A stretch of 64,000 nt of DNA from Leptolyngbya sp. FACHB-60 (lineage in GTDB: Bacteria > Cyanobacteriota > Cyanobacteriia > Phormidesmidales > Phormidesmidaceae), in NCBI RefSeq assembly GCF_014695775.1, contig NZ_JACJOX010000063.1:124001-188000 (forward strand). The letters run 5' to 3'. This document shows, piece by piece, positions 53,195-61,879 of the stretch; position 1 is the stretch's first letter, and every line of letters starts with the position of its first letter. A program made the position numbers and the translations under genes. Below the pieces are notes generated by a model. That model was not told the origin of the DNA. It made no database searches and was given only the letters and a program-made list of their open reading frames with translations.

Positions 53195-54274
53195 TTAAAT
53201 GTCTAGGTATTCTTCGTATTCGACTACGGCCCGTCGTTCCTTGGGGACAGGCGAGGACGAACGGGTTAGCTCCGTGATAGATGCCTCTGTAGAGGACCCT
53301 GAAACTTGATATGAGTTGTCTTGCTCAAGGGATGCTTCTAAATGCCCTAACTCTGAAGGATTTGGGGGCCTTGCAAGGTCTGGTGCTGCAACAAATTGAG
53401 GGTCTAATTCTGAATATTTCAACTCAGCAGCGTCGGATGCAGAGTCTACAACAAATGCAGCGGCTGAACTTGGCGGCAGCGGTTTGGCCGATCGCAGTAA
53501 GCGCAGCCCCTCTTCTAAAGCCGATCGCACGATCGCATCGCTCTCCTGACCCAGCCGCAGCTGAAAGCAGTCGAGGAGGTGCGATCGCACCGACAATCCC
53601 ACCAGATACTCGTCATCGGCCTGGGCCAAGCGCACCAGCCGCCGCACCGCCACTAACCGCTTCAACGGGTCAGGGTGGCTCAGCAAACCCACATTGTGCT
53701 CCACCTGAGCTACGGGGGCAGCATTCCACAAGTCATCGCTGCGCTCTGCCGCACGCGACGATCGCAGCAGTGCCCCCACCGCAAACAGCGCCAGTGCACC
53801 CTGGCCGGTGAGCAGCAGCGCCATTAGCAGCGAGTGAGTACTGTGCCACAGGGCGGTAAAGGTGTAGGTACTAACCCCCGTGACCAAACCCAACATCAAT
53901 GCTTGCTGCTGTGGGGTAGTCGGCAGCGGCAGCCCCTGCTGAAGACGCTGCATCAACCCTTTGCGCTGGCGCGGCGAGAGCTGCAAGATCTGCTGATAGG
54001 CCACCAACCCGATCCCCGCAGAGATCACCAAGGCACCGTTGACTAGGCCCAGGGCTAAGCTGCCCAAGCCCAAGCCCCACATCTGCGGATGCTTGAGCCG
54101 CAGCGATCGCCCCTCAGGGCTGCTAGACCACGGCAGCGACGGCTGCCACCCCTGGCGTAGAAGCGCTGATCTGGGGCGCGGCGATGGCGACGGCGAAACA
54201 TCCAGAGCGGGTCGAGGGATAACGGGAGAAACCACGGGAAGCTGTTGTAGGCGTGATGAATCAAGGCTTAGCAT
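53195..54274 (-). CDS. Membrane protein with HEAT-like segment, unknown
   Basis: A 359-residue protein. The first 65 residues are Pro/Ser-rich. Two to four hydrophobic helices lie at about 66-95 (LGLGSLALGLVNGALVISAG) and 125-170. A helical segment follows (PLKRLVAVRRLVRLAQADDE and AIVRSALEEGLRLLRSAKPL) that resembles HEAT/ARM repeats. The C-terminal 100 residues are acidic and Ser-rich, ending VVEYEEYLDI. Its start lies 50 bases upstream of thyX on the same strand? It is upstream on the minus strand, so the pair may be co-transcribed. No family recognised. Confidence 0.65.
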   Translation of the reverse strand: MLSLDSSRLQQLPVVSPVIPRPALDVSPSPSPRPRSALLRQGWQPSLPWSSSPEGRSLRLKHPQMWGLGLGSLALGLVNGALVISAGIGLVAYQQILQLSPRQRKGLMQRLQQGLPLPTTPQQQALMLGLVTGVSTYTFTALWHSTHSLLMALLLTGQGALALFAVGALLRSSRAAERSDDLWNAAPVAQVEHNVGLLSHPDPLKRLVAVRRLVRLAQADDEYLVGLSVRSHLLDCFQLRLGQESDAIVRSALEEGLRLLRSAKPLPPSSAAAFVVDSASDAAELKYSELDPQFVAAPDLARPPNPSELGHLEASLEQDNSYQVSGSSTEASITELTRSSSPVPKERRAVVEYEEYLDI

Positions 54275-54367
54275 AGCCTGCCCCCCTATCTTAGGCTCCT
54301 TTTTGCAGGAAAGCTAAAAGCTCCAGCCCTCGAAATTCTCTGGCAATTGCTGATCGCTAACCCCCTC

Positions 54368-54396
54368 ACCTCCCCCATCTTCCCCATCCCCTCATC
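54368..54396 (-). repeat. Polypurine dispersed repeat, copy 2
   Basis: On the minus strand it reads as a G/A run nearly identical to 35717-35746 (with one G fewer and a T-G change near its end). Confidence 0.7.
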
Positions 54397-54410
54397 TCCC
54401 TTTCCCATCC

Positions 54411-54682
54411 CTAAGCTACACAAATCCCGTACTGAGGCAGCAAATCGTGGATCACATAAAAGTGGTGGGCTCGCAGGGCATCGTGGAAGAGCTTCCAGTT
54501 GCTGGTTGAAAAATGGGGAGAGTAGGGCAGACAGGAGTCTTTGCGATCGCTCGACCTTCTCCATACCCATTCCCTAAAAGGGCATTGACAATATCAATTG
54601 CCTTCCGCCCAATTGCCTTCCGCCGCACTTCAGCGATCAGAATTTTTATGGAGGTCGGGTAATCTTCGTAGATCCAAGGCAT
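54411..54682 (-). pseudogene. Decayed small gene (YdaT/DUF2188-like start) plus second fragment
   Basis: From the ATG at 54682 the frame reads MPWIYEDYPTSIKILIAEVR, then a duplicated RKAIG/RKAID, then NALLGNGYGEGRAIAK. This matches the start of a common small protein family (MPWxxxDYPxSxKNLxxxVRxKAIEIANALL). After GRAIAK it loses sense. A 15-base tandem duplication (54595-54624) interrupts it. In another frame, from about 54530 to the stop at 54411, a second coding-like stretch reads FSTSNWKLFHDALRAHHF and ends GICVA. Both look like remains of genes. The rest of the gap (54275-54780) holds nothing else. Confidence 0.6.
54595..54624. repeat. 15-bp perfect tandem duplication
   Basis: CAATTGCCTTCCGCC occurs twice in direct contact (54595-54609, 54610-54624), adding five codons to the decayed gene. 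Confidence 0.9.
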
Positions 54683-54780
54683 CGTTACCGCAAAGTTTGC
54701 TAAGTTTCATCTGTCTCTGGGTTCGCGCCGCTTTTGGTAAACTTCAAATGCCCGAAGAGCGACTTTATCGAATTGCTAAG

Positions 54781-55698
54781 TTAGTAATCTAGTAACTGTA
54801 GCTGCCGATATTTCCAGGAGTCGTTGTAGAGCTCAGCATAGCGATGAAAGAGCTGCATCGCTTGGCTCGATCGCCGTTTTTCTGAGGCTTGGCTAAACAG
54901 CCGATCATAGTTGCGTCTGGCCAGATGGTTTAGATAGGGCAAGTCCTCTAGAAGGGTGAGGCTAGAAGCCACAATTAGCACGGCTTTAAGCAGCTCCTTA
55001 GGCCATGCCAAGTTGCTAAACATTTGAATCGATAGGTGGTGTTCCTCAGCGTTAAGAGGCACTACATTAAACAGAACACGAATAATCTTTTGGCCATAGG
55101 CTGGCACTTTCAGCTCAATTTGGTGAGGCGAATGAATTGTTAGCTCCACTTCAACAACTGGGTTTCGCCACAGCCGCAGAACGTTAAAAGGAGAATCCAG
55201 CATTGTTTCGAAGCAAATCTTGCCACCCTCCTCGGTCTTTTGAAAATCGCTAACCTTGACTACCTTCAAATTTCCCAAGCTGAAGCGGTGAATGTCTTCT
55301 AGATGTTGAACGTTGAGCAGATGGTAAACCTGACACAGGTAGGGAAATGGCAGCCGATAGCTCTGTTGAGCGATGTAGTCTGAGGTTGGGGCGATCGCAG
55401 ATTTAATTTGCTTAGCCTCTTCCATAGAGGTGACAGCAGGGCGGTCTTCAGCCAAACCAATGCAAATCCATCCCAGCAGCATAACTAGCCCTATTAAACA
55501 ATAGGAGACGTTAGCCACATCAAAAACAGGGCCGGAAAAGGCTGCGACACCACGATCGACCGCTCCATAGACAATTGCCGGAATTGCTAGAAGCCACAAA
55601 CCATACTTAAAAATATTGCGTTTTAGAGCATCTTCTACAGGAGAATGGCTCTCACTGATGGAGGTCAAGTAAGCCTGTACCTTGTCTGGTCGATACAT
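54781..55698 (-). CDS. Membrane-anchored hypothetical protein
   Basis: A 305-residue protein with two membrane helices near the N-terminus (about 31-50, YGLWLLAIPAIVYGAVDRGV, and 62-83, VSYCLIGLVMLLGWICIGLA) and a large soluble part. The soluble region has a mixed alpha/beta pattern (PVVEVELTIHSPHQIELKVP, QKIIRVLFNVVPLNAEEHHL) and a charged helical tail ending WKYRQLQLLDY. The start MYRPDKVQAYLTS lies after AAAAGGGGATTTTTT, a weak ribosome site. No family recognised. Confidence 0.65.
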   Translation of the reverse strand: MYRPDKVQAYLTSISESHSPVEDALKRNIFKYGLWLLAIPAIVYGAVDRGVAAFSGPVFDVANVSYCLIGLVMLLGWICIGLAEDRPAVTSMEEAKQIKSAIAPTSDYIAQQSYRLPFPYLCQVYHLLNVQHLEDIHRFSLGNLKVVKVSDFQKTEEGGKICFETMLDSPFNVLRLWRNPVVEVELTIHSPHQIELKVPAYGQKIIRVLFNVVPLNAEEHHLSIQMFSNLAWPKELLKAVLIVASSLTLLEDLPYLNHLARRNYDRLFSQASEKRRSSQAMQLFHRYAELYNDSWKYRQLQLLDY

Positions 55699-56063
55699 AA
55701 AAAATCCCCTTTTACTGGGAACGAGAAAAAATCTTTACTTAACTAGACATTAATTTTTTCTTCGCACTATCAACCTCAACCACGAGGATGAGATGGTCAA
55801 CGATCTACAAATAGGTAGATTCAAAAAATCTTTCGATATACTCCTTTTTCCTCAAATAGGAGTAGCAAAGCGTGTTCATAGGCATGGATTAAATCAGCAC
55901 CTATGAATGCACGTTTTCAGGATTAGACTCCATAAGATCGCGTACCGTCACTCGGAGCGCTGCTCGACAGGTGGTGCGATCGCGCTCAGCCAAAAAGTTG
56001 TGATTTATAGGGGCGTTTTCACACGCGCAGTAGTTAAAACTAGCCCCTATACTCTATAGAAAG
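55699..56063. other. Intergenic stretch, no gene recognised
   Basis: 365 bases between two minus-strand genes. AT-rich on the left, with one HIP1 octamer near 55978. No convincing promoter, terminator or small frame was found. Confidence 0.45.
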
Positions 56064-57182
56064 TTAAGAATTCACCTCAGCCTGGCGCAGGGTTTCATGA
56101 ATCTCTAGCCGACGAGAATCCATCGTTGTCTTGAATAAATCTGTGGGCAGCGCTTGCTCTACTGGGTATACCCCAGGACGTTTGAGTTTGCCCGTCAGCA
56201 TTAGCTCGGCAATACTGCCTGTGCCCAAACCAGTGGCGATCGCAGCGTTTTCATGGGCAAAGGTGCTGACATAGTGAGCAGCCTGGTCTCTTTGCTGCCC
56301 CTTAATATCACAGCGCATAGCCACCCCAGTGCCGCTAAATTTGTCGGTTACGCTGGTCATAGAGTGACTGACATGGGCTAAAAACTCTACCGTTCGTCGA
56401 TTGCGCAGCACCACCGGTGGCAGCCAGTGGGCCATTGTCCAAGTGGCGTGATTATAGAAGTCGGGCACTACGCCAAACTTTGTAATTACGTTGTCAACCG
56501 GAAAGGTCTCCTGTAGAGTAATCGACTCAGGCATGTCGTACCAGTAAACATTGGCGTGGCCATAGGGAGCCGGGAACTCCAAAGATTCTCGACCTGTGTA
56601 GGGTTTCACTGGTTGCCAGACACCATTCAGCCAGGCCTCAAAGGGGCGTTGCAGACCAATAAAGGTGGTTCGCATCACCGTAACGCCAGCACCACCAGAT
56701 CCGGCAACGATGTAGCTCAGCTGAATCGAGGTCGCTTTGTCTAGAGCTTCGACCCCTTGGCGCACCATGCTGTTTGAAATTCCAGGAAATACCCCGGTAT
56801 TAATGACGGCTGTCACCCCCGCAGCCTCGGCCTCGGCGTGCAGAGCTAGGGCTTTGCGGGTAAAACTGCGTTCATCACTAACGTCGGTATAGCCAACCCC
56901 TTGATCAATACAGGCGCGCAAAACACCAACATCTCGGTAGTGAAAAGGGCCAGCCGAATGGATGACCAGATCTGCCTTGGCGACCGCTGCTTCTACCTCA
57001 GGTTGATTCGTCAGGTCCAACAGCTGAAACTGCACTTTGGACCCCAGTCGTTCTAAAGCAGCGGTACCCAGTTGGGCGTTGCGCCCAGTAATGGTCACTT
57101 CAGCGTCGGTGTGAGCCAGAATGTCTTTAGCGATACTGCCGCCAATTCGTCCGCAGCCGCCGATAATTAGTACTCGTTGCAT
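56064..57182 (-). CDS. Saccharopine dehydrogenase-like NAD(P)-binding protein
   Basis: A 372-residue enzyme. Rossmann start MQRVLIIGGCGRIGGSIAKD, then VTITGRN, FQLLDLTNQPEVEAAVAKAD, LVIHSAGPFHYRDVGVLRAC and YTDVSDERSF, as in the saccharopine dehydrogenase/reductase superfamily. The C-terminal half has GTGVAMRCDIKG and TGLGTGSIAELMLTGKLKRP, and PGVYPVEQAL. In phototrophs such proteins act as carotenoid- or lipid-related reductases or unknown enzymes; substrate not predictable. Confidence 0.82.
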   Translation of the reverse strand: MQRVLIIGGCGRIGGSIAKDILAHTDAEVTITGRNAQLGTAALERLGSKVQFQLLDLTNQPEVEAAVAKADLVIHSAGPFHYRDVGVLRACIDQGVGYTDVSDERSFTRKALALHAEAEAAGVTAVINTGVFPGISNSMVRQGVEALDKATSIQLSYIVAGSGGAGVTVMRTTFIGLQRPFEAWLNGVWQPVKPYTGRESLEFPAPYGHANVYWYDMPESITLQETFPVDNVITKFGVVPDFYNHATWTMAHWLPPVVLRNRRTVEFLAHVSHSMTSVTDKFSGTGVAMRCDIKGQQRDQAAHYVSTFAHENAAIATGLGTGSIAELMLTGKLKRPGVYPVEQALPTDLFKTTMDSRRLEIHETLRQAEVNS

Positions 57183-57521
57183 AATTTGTGGTTAATATCT
57201 GCAATCCGTGGCTACCAAAAGTTTTTAGAAGAACAGAAGTTAAGAACTAACTGAGCAAGATCCTTCGACTAGCGTCTTTTGATAACCGTATCAAGACTGT
57301 CCTTGAGGCATCACCATCAATCTGTTTTTGCAATAAGATAGCCTCAAACTTAAGCTGGCACCATTTCAAGTCTGACCAACTCTAAGCGGGTCAGCTCGTG
57401 GCTAAACAACATTTAAAAGTTTAAGGTTTTTGAACCTGCTTACCCTCTTACCTGGGAGGGAGTAGAATCGGGGGTCAAAGATGTAACTGCTTGAATGCGG
57501 AAGTTTTTGGAGGACAGCACG
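57183..57521. other. Intergenic stretch, no gene recognised
   Basis: 339 bases upstream of the saccharopine-dehydrogenase-like gene and downstream of the minus-strand membrane gene. It should hold the promoter of the former; no clear boxes. No RNA gene recognised. Confidence 0.45.
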
Positions 57522-58931
57522 TTAGCTGAGCTGCTTGCGCAAGAACTCCGTATGGTTAGCCAGCGTCTCGCCACCGGCCTCTGCTAGGGCCTTCACATAT
57601 TTGATTTTAAACTTGTCCAAGGCGCTAACTAACCTCGATTCAATCTCTTTGCGGGTATTGTATTGACTCAATTCATTGGCGAGTGCCTCTCGCAGATTAT
57701 GCTGCAGACGAGCAGTAATCTCTGCACCTCTAGTGTCGAGCAAGCTCCCAGCAACACTGCGATAAAGGCCCTGAGCTACTGAATGGGACAGATGCTTAAT
57801 CATCTGCACAGAAACCTGTTCTAAGCCCGGTAGATGGTTGAGCTGGGGATATCCTGGCATCTGCTCTAACGTTCTAGCGATGCTGTGCTGCACCAGCTCT
57901 TCAATGTCGGGTTGAACTTGGGGCAAGATATTGTCTACCCCAACCTGATAAAGGCGGCTAGCGATCGCTGTGATCTCTTCCTCAGCCACCAGATCAACTG
58001 AGTTTTCAGAGTCAGCCACCGGGTCAATTAAAGCTATCCAATTGAGTAGCTCCCCCTGCCGAATCGAGTCCTGAAGCTGCTCGATGATCTCAATGCCAGC
58101 AATACCGGCAATGTCAGCCCCAACCGTGACAATTACATCCCGCTGGGCCTCGGCCTGCACCGGTTCGAGGGGTAGCAAATCCACCTGATACAAGCGCAGA
58201 GCCACCGGTAGAATTCGCCACCCCCGCCAAAATGGCAGCAGCAAAAACAGGTCATACCATCGCCGCAGGCTAGCCTCCACCCAAGTCAGGTCTGGGTTGC
58301 GCCGCCGGGTAGCATTGATACGCGCCAGAATGTCTATTGCAAAAATTAGAACAAACGGCAGGTCAATTAGCCAGAAATAATCCATTGGCGCACCCCATCG
58401 ATTGACGGTGCGGTAATAGTTGCCCTGAAAAAAGGGTTGAATTTGCCTATCCCAAAACTCAAGCTCCGTTTGCCAACTCGCCTGTTCGAGATAGTCCGCA
58501 CTCCAGAACTGAGCAAATGCGTCCTGGGCTGAGGGCTGACCTGTTCTTGACTGTAGGGATTGCTGAATGGCAACTAGGGCAAGGTCACCGTGGGGCTCAG
58601 CAAAGGCGCGCTCTGTCGACAGTTGCTGGCTGAGATTCTGCAAGTTTGCTAGCGAATCTTGAGTGGGAAGTGATCGCAGCCCAGTTTGCTCAAGCTGGCT
58701 TTCGAGTTGTTCAACTTGAACTGAATAACGCTCGGTTAGAGGATGGGCCTCAATGCCTTTAACGGGATCATAGACATGCGTAACAGCGGACAAATACTGC
58801 CTATAAATCGGCCGCAGATTGAGGTAGGTTATGTCGAAAACGACCAGCACCAAATTGACTAGAGCGATGATGGCGATAACACGCTCTAGCTGAGGATAGT
58901 GACGTTCAAAGTAAGGCTTAAACTTAACCAT
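57522..58931 (-). CDS. Large membrane protein, unknown family
   Basis: About 469 residues if the Met at 58931 is used (MVKFKPYFERHYPQLERVIA, directly before a membrane helix VIAIIALVNLVLVVFDITYL). A longer frame to 59090 adds 53 residues of unconvincing sequence. A second membrane region is near LIDLPFVLIFAIDILARINA. Between them lies an extracytoplasmic helical domain, and the C-terminal 220 residues are helical and acidic (EIIEQLQDSIRQGELLNWIA, EEEITAIASRLYQVGVDNIL). The layout recalls ion-channel-like conserved cyanobacterial proteins, but no channel motif is seen. Confidence 0.65.
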   Translation of the reverse strand: MVKFKPYFERHYPQLERVIAIIALVNLVLVVFDITYLNLRPIYRQYLSAVTHVYDPVKGIEAHPLTERYSVQVEQLESQLEQTGLRSLPTQDSLANLQNLSQQLSTERAFAEPHGDLALVAIQQSLQSRTGQPSAQDAFAQFWSADYLEQASWQTELEFWDRQIQPFFQGNYYRTVNRWGAPMDYFWLIDLPFVLIFAIDILARINATRRRNPDLTWVEASLRRWYDLFLLLPFWRGWRILPVALRLYQVDLLPLEPVQAEAQRDVIVTVGADIAGIAGIEIIEQLQDSIRQGELLNWIALIDPVADSENSVDLVAEEEITAIASRLYQVGVDNILPQVQPDIEELVQHSIARTLEQMPGYPQLNHLPGLEQVSVQMIKHLSHSVAQGLYRSVAGSLLDTRGAEITARLQHNLREALANELSQYNTRKEIESRLVSALDKFKIKYVKALAEAGGETLANHTEFLRKQLS

Positions 58932-59210
58932 GGATGAGCGGCCTAGGAGCACAAGGACTGAGCTACCGGCATTGGACTTGAGTGGAGTAAGTCTGCATAG
59001 CCGCTGCCTCAAGCTTTGATTATTATTCTCTTGACCGGCTTCGCCATCAATCATCGGTAGGAGTTGCGATCGCCCCTTCATCGGCGCCATCTACCAATCG
59101 GTGCCAGCCCTGCCCGCAGAGCAGAACGCTTGAACGTGTTTGTCTCCGCAAGTCCATTGCCCCATTGAGAAGTGATTTACCAAGGGCACCAGCCCGATCC
59201 ATGGCTAACC

Positions 59211-59618
59211 TTAGGAAACCGAAGCTTCGGCACCAGACAGGCTGCCCTGGCAGCGGGGACAGAGGCCGAAAAACTCCAGGGTGTGGTAGAAAATTTTGAA
59301 CTCGTGGGCTTTGTGCAGCTGTTTCTCCAGCTCGTGGACGGGGCACTGGTCAATGGCAATGGTGTTGCCGCACTGGAGGCAAGTGAGGTGATGGCGGTCT
59401 TCTTGAGGCAGGCTGTAGAGCGCTTCGCCCGAGGGCAGAGTGCGCATCTGCACAGACCCCTCCAGCTTGAGAGCGTCCAGCGCTCGGTAGACTGTGGCAA
59501 GCCCCGTGGTGTTGCCGTCCTGCCGCATTTCAACATAGAGATCTTGGGCCGAAATCGGCTTACTCAATCCTTTTAAGACGGTCAAAACTTTCTCTTGGCT
59601 GCGGGTGCGTCGTACCAT
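59211..59618 (-). CDS. Fur-family regulator, probably Zur-like
   Basis: A 135-residue Fur-family regulator. Winged helix: ISAQDLYVEMRQDGNTTGLA and TVYRALDALKLEGSVQMR. Metal region: DRHHLTCLQCGNTIAIDQCP with HELEKQLHKAHEFKIFYHTL, and a C-terminal structural CPRC. Both CxxC zinc sites are intact. The details (CPVHELEKQL, FKIFYHTLEFFGLCPRC) resemble cyanobacterial Zur more than FurA or PerR. It is divergent from purS, and the gap between them (59619-59714) may hold its operator; no Zur-box was confirmed. Confidence 0.85.
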   Translation of the reverse strand: MVRRTRSQEKVLTVLKGLSKPISAQDLYVEMRQDGNTTGLATVYRALDALKLEGSVQMRTLPSGEALYSLPQEDRHHLTCLQCGNTIAIDQCPVHELEKQLHKAHEFKIFYHTLEFFGLCPRCQGSLSGAEASVS

Positions 59619-59714
59619 GCTGGCTCACTTGTACTGACTCAATTTTATCAATCGGTTGATACGGTAGGATGGGGGTACAAACTATTATGATTTTCCCCGC
59701 CACCGGAGTCAGCC

Positions 59715-59978
59715 TTGCCCCACTACAGCGCTCGCATCTATGTCACCCTGCGCCCCTCGGTGCTCGACCCAGCGGGCACAGCTGTGCAGTCTGGACTGGC
59801 CCACATGGGCTACGACAATGTGGGTCCGATTCGCATTGGCAAATACATTGAGCTAACCCTAGAAGCAGACAGCGAAGCCGCCGCCAGCCAGCAACTCGAT
59901 CGCATGTGCGATCAGCTCTTGGCCAACCCGGTGATTGAAAACTATCGCTTTGAACTGCAAACCCTGGCAGCGTCTTAA
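59715..59978 (+). CDS. purS: Phosphoribosylformylglycinamidine synthase subunit PurS
   Basis: An 87-residue protein from a TTG (CGGAG 6 bases upstream). It matches PurS: HYSARIYVTLRPSVLDPAGT, VQSGLAHMGYDNVGPIRIGK, ANPVIENYRFELQTL. PurS bridges PurQ and PurL in the enzyme that makes FGAM in purine synthesis. purQ follows after an 86-base spacer containing a strong hairpin. purL is not nearby. Confidence 0.92.
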   Translation: MPHYSARIYVTLRPSVLDPAGTAVQSGLAHMGYDNVGPIRIGKYIELTLEADSEAAASQQLDRMCDQLLANPVIENYRFELQTLAAS

Positions 59979-59979
59979 A

Positions 59980-60025
59980 AATTTTGAGTGTTGAGTTCAG
60001 TAGAGCCAACTCAACACTCAAAATT
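59980..60025 (+). promoter_or_regulatory. Strong purS-purQ intercistronic hairpin
   Basis: Perfect 18-bp arms AATTTTGAGTGTTGAGTT (59980-59997) and its complement (60008-60025) with a 10-base loop, starting just after the purS stop. No T tract follows, so it is more likely an mRNA stabiliser or a small inserted palindromic element than a terminator. Confidence 0.8.
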
Positions 60026-60064
60026 CAAACCTCGAAACTTTCCCCCTTACTCCCCCTCACTCCC

Positions 60065-60760
60065 ATGAAATTTGCCGTCATTGTCTTCCCTGGGGCCAAC
60101 TGCGATCGCGACGTGGCCTACGTCACCCGTGACATTCTTGGGCAGCCCACCCGCATGGTCTGGCATGAGGACAGCGACCTGAGCGATATAGATATTGTGG
60201 TGGTGCCGGGGGGCTTTAGCTACGGCGATTATCTGCGGTGTGGAGCGATCGCCCGCTTTTCGCCCGCCATGCAGGCTACGGTAGAGCACGCCAAGGCGGG
60301 CAAGCCGGTGCTGGGCATCTGCAATGGGTTTCAGATTTTGACCGAGGTGGGGCTGCTGCCGGGGGCGCTGGTGCGCAATCGGGATATGCGGTTTATCTGC
60401 GATCGCGTGCCCCTCAAAGTCGAGCGGACCGATCTGTTGTGGACATCCAATTATTCTGCGGGACAGGTGATCACCCTGCCCATCGCCCACGGTGAGGGCT
60501 GTTATTACGCCGACGAGGCTACCCTGGCCGAGCTAGAGGCCAACCAGCAAATCGTGTTTCGCTACAGCAACCTGGACGGGGCTGTGGATGAGGAATCCAA
60601 CCTCAACGGCTCTCTAGGCAACATTGCGGGTATCTGCAACCGATCGGGCAATGTGCTGGGCCTGATGCCTCACCCCGAGCGGGCGGCCGATGCGGTGCTG
60701 GGCGGGGTAGACGGGCTGCCGCTGTTCGAAGGGTTGGTGCAATCGCTAGTGGCTGCTTAG
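60065..60760 (+). CDS. purQ: Phosphoribosylformylglycinamidine synthase subunit PurQ
   Basis: A 231-residue glutaminase from the Met at 60065, MKFAVIVFPGANCDRDVAYV. Class I glutamine amidotransferase: nucleophile Cys in VLGICNGFQILTE, and His/Glu in LMPHPERAADAVLG. It releases ammonia from glutamine for PurL. The upstream strip is pyrimidine-rich (CCCCCTTACTCCCCCTCACT) with no Shine-Dalgarno, so translation may depend on coupling. Second gene of the purS-purQ operon. Confidence 0.95.
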   Translation: MKFAVIVFPGANCDRDVAYVTRDILGQPTRMVWHEDSDLSDIDIVVVPGGFSYGDYLRCGAIARFSPAMQATVEHAKAGKPVLGICNGFQILTEVGLLPGALVRNRDMRFICDRVPLKVERTDLLWTSNYSAGQVITLPIAHGEGCYYADEATLAELEANQQIVFRYSNLDGAVDEESNLNGSLGNIAGICNRSGNVLGLMPHPERAADAVLGGVDGLPLFEGLVQSLVAA

Positions 60761-60996
60761 GTTCAGCTTCGTAATTCCTTCAAAAAGATCTGCATCCCAG
60801 GGCATAAACTTTACCAAAACCTTTGTCACCGCAGCTCAGCTGGGTACACTTAACCCTCAAGGAGCCAACCTTGGTCTGGGTATTGGCGTGGGCCAAAGTT
60901 GGTAGTCTGTGGGTTGCCGTGCTGGTACCCCATTGCTGTGTTGTTCGCTCAAACCTTGAGTCAAAACGGCTTATCCAATGGCTGTAGGAGACCCCC

Positions 60997-61314
60997 ATGT
61001 CAGATTCTGACGAATGGCTCAGTAGCGCTCTGGCCTACCGCCCCACGGTCTATGAATATTGTCAGCTAGCTCTGCGCCCTACCCTCGATCGGGCTGCCGC
61101 AGAGCGCATGGGCGAGATTTTGCAGCAGGCCGAAGCAGAGCCATTGCTAAACTTTTTGATTGACGAAGCCGATGAGCTAGTAGCGCGCTTGCAGCCCTGT
61201 CTCAGCCCCCAGACACTTCACCAGCAGCAGCGGCGGCTCCAGGGTGCGATCGATGCGCTCTGGGTGGACGAGCTGTTAGCCGCCTACGGGCCATGCTCGA
61301 AGACCAGCCGCTAA
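60997..61314 (+). CDS. Hypothetical helical protein
   Basis: A 105-residue protein following a GTAGGAGA ribosome site. It is helical (TVYEYCQLALRPTLDRAAAE, LLNFLIDEADELVARLQPCL, then QRRLQGAIDALWVDELLAAY), likely a small bundle. The C-terminus SKTSR is short. No family recognised; conserved small cyanobacterial proteins of this kind are common. Gene order with the ferredoxin-like gene (104 bases on) may be an operon. Confidence 0.6.
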   Translation: MSDSDEWLSSALAYRPTVYEYCQLALRPTLDRAAAERMGEILQQAEAEPLLNFLIDEADELVARLQPCLSPQTLHQQQRRLQGAIDALWVDELLAAYGPCSKTSR

Positions 61315-61418
61315 ACAGATTGCGCGAAGGGTGCAGAACGAGTCATTCTACGCGCATTAGGGCGAGCATCAAGACAACTGCTGCACGGTAAGACGCCCAT
61401 TGAGAGGGATATCGATCT

Positions 61419-61730
61419 GTGGTTTCTAAGCGTTGGCTAGTGCAGGTGTGTCGGCATCGATCGTGCGATCGCGGCGGTTCGGCAGCAGTACTAATGGCGT
61501 TTCAGCAGCACCAGAGCCCCAACATTTTAGTGGCCGAGAGCGATTGCATGGGCCAGTGTGGTGCCGGGCCTACGGTTAAAGTAATGCCCGGCAATACTTG
61601 GTACTGCCGGGTTACCCCTGGGGATGTGTCGCGCATCGTCGAAGAGCATTTGAGAAAAGGGGAACTGGTGCGCGATCTCCTGCACCCCCGCTTTCATCCC
61701 CCAGAAGAGTTCTCAGTTCAAGATTCGTAG
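61419..61730 (+). CDS. Thioredoxin-like [2Fe-2S] ferredoxin
   Basis: A 103-residue protein from a GTG. Cys11 and Cys16 (VCRHRSCDRGG) and Cys43 and Cys47 (ESDCMGQCGAGP) are the four ligands of a thioredoxin-like [2Fe-2S] ferredoxin (2Fe-2S_thioredx/CPHLP type). TVKVMPGNTWYCRVTPGDVS completes the fold. It probably passes electrons to a partner enzyme that is not next to it. C-terminal 20 residues are extended. Confidence 0.85.
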   Translation: MVSKRWLVQVCRHRSCDRGGSAAVLMAFQQHQSPNILVAESDCMGQCGAGPTVKVMPGNTWYCRVTPGDVSRIVEEHLRKGELVRDLLHPRFHPPEEFSVQDS

Positions 61731-61831
61731 GCTGGCACCGTTACCCACAGTCCTTAGAGCACTTTCCCCTCTCTGGAAGCTGCGCCAGCACCCTAGGAGA
61801 AGGGGCCAACAGCACTCTGACCTATCCACTG

Positions 61832-61866
61832 TTGCCGCTATCCACCGACTGAGCGGATAGCGGCAA
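61832..61866. terminator. Hairpin between ferredoxin and desC genes
   Basis: Stem TTGCCGCTATCC with GGATAGCGGCAA (12 pairs, 11-base loop) in the gap between convergent stops at 61730 and 61880. No T tract on either side, so termination would need other factors. Confidence 0.55.
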
Positions 61867-61879
61867 TAGGTGCTCTTGA

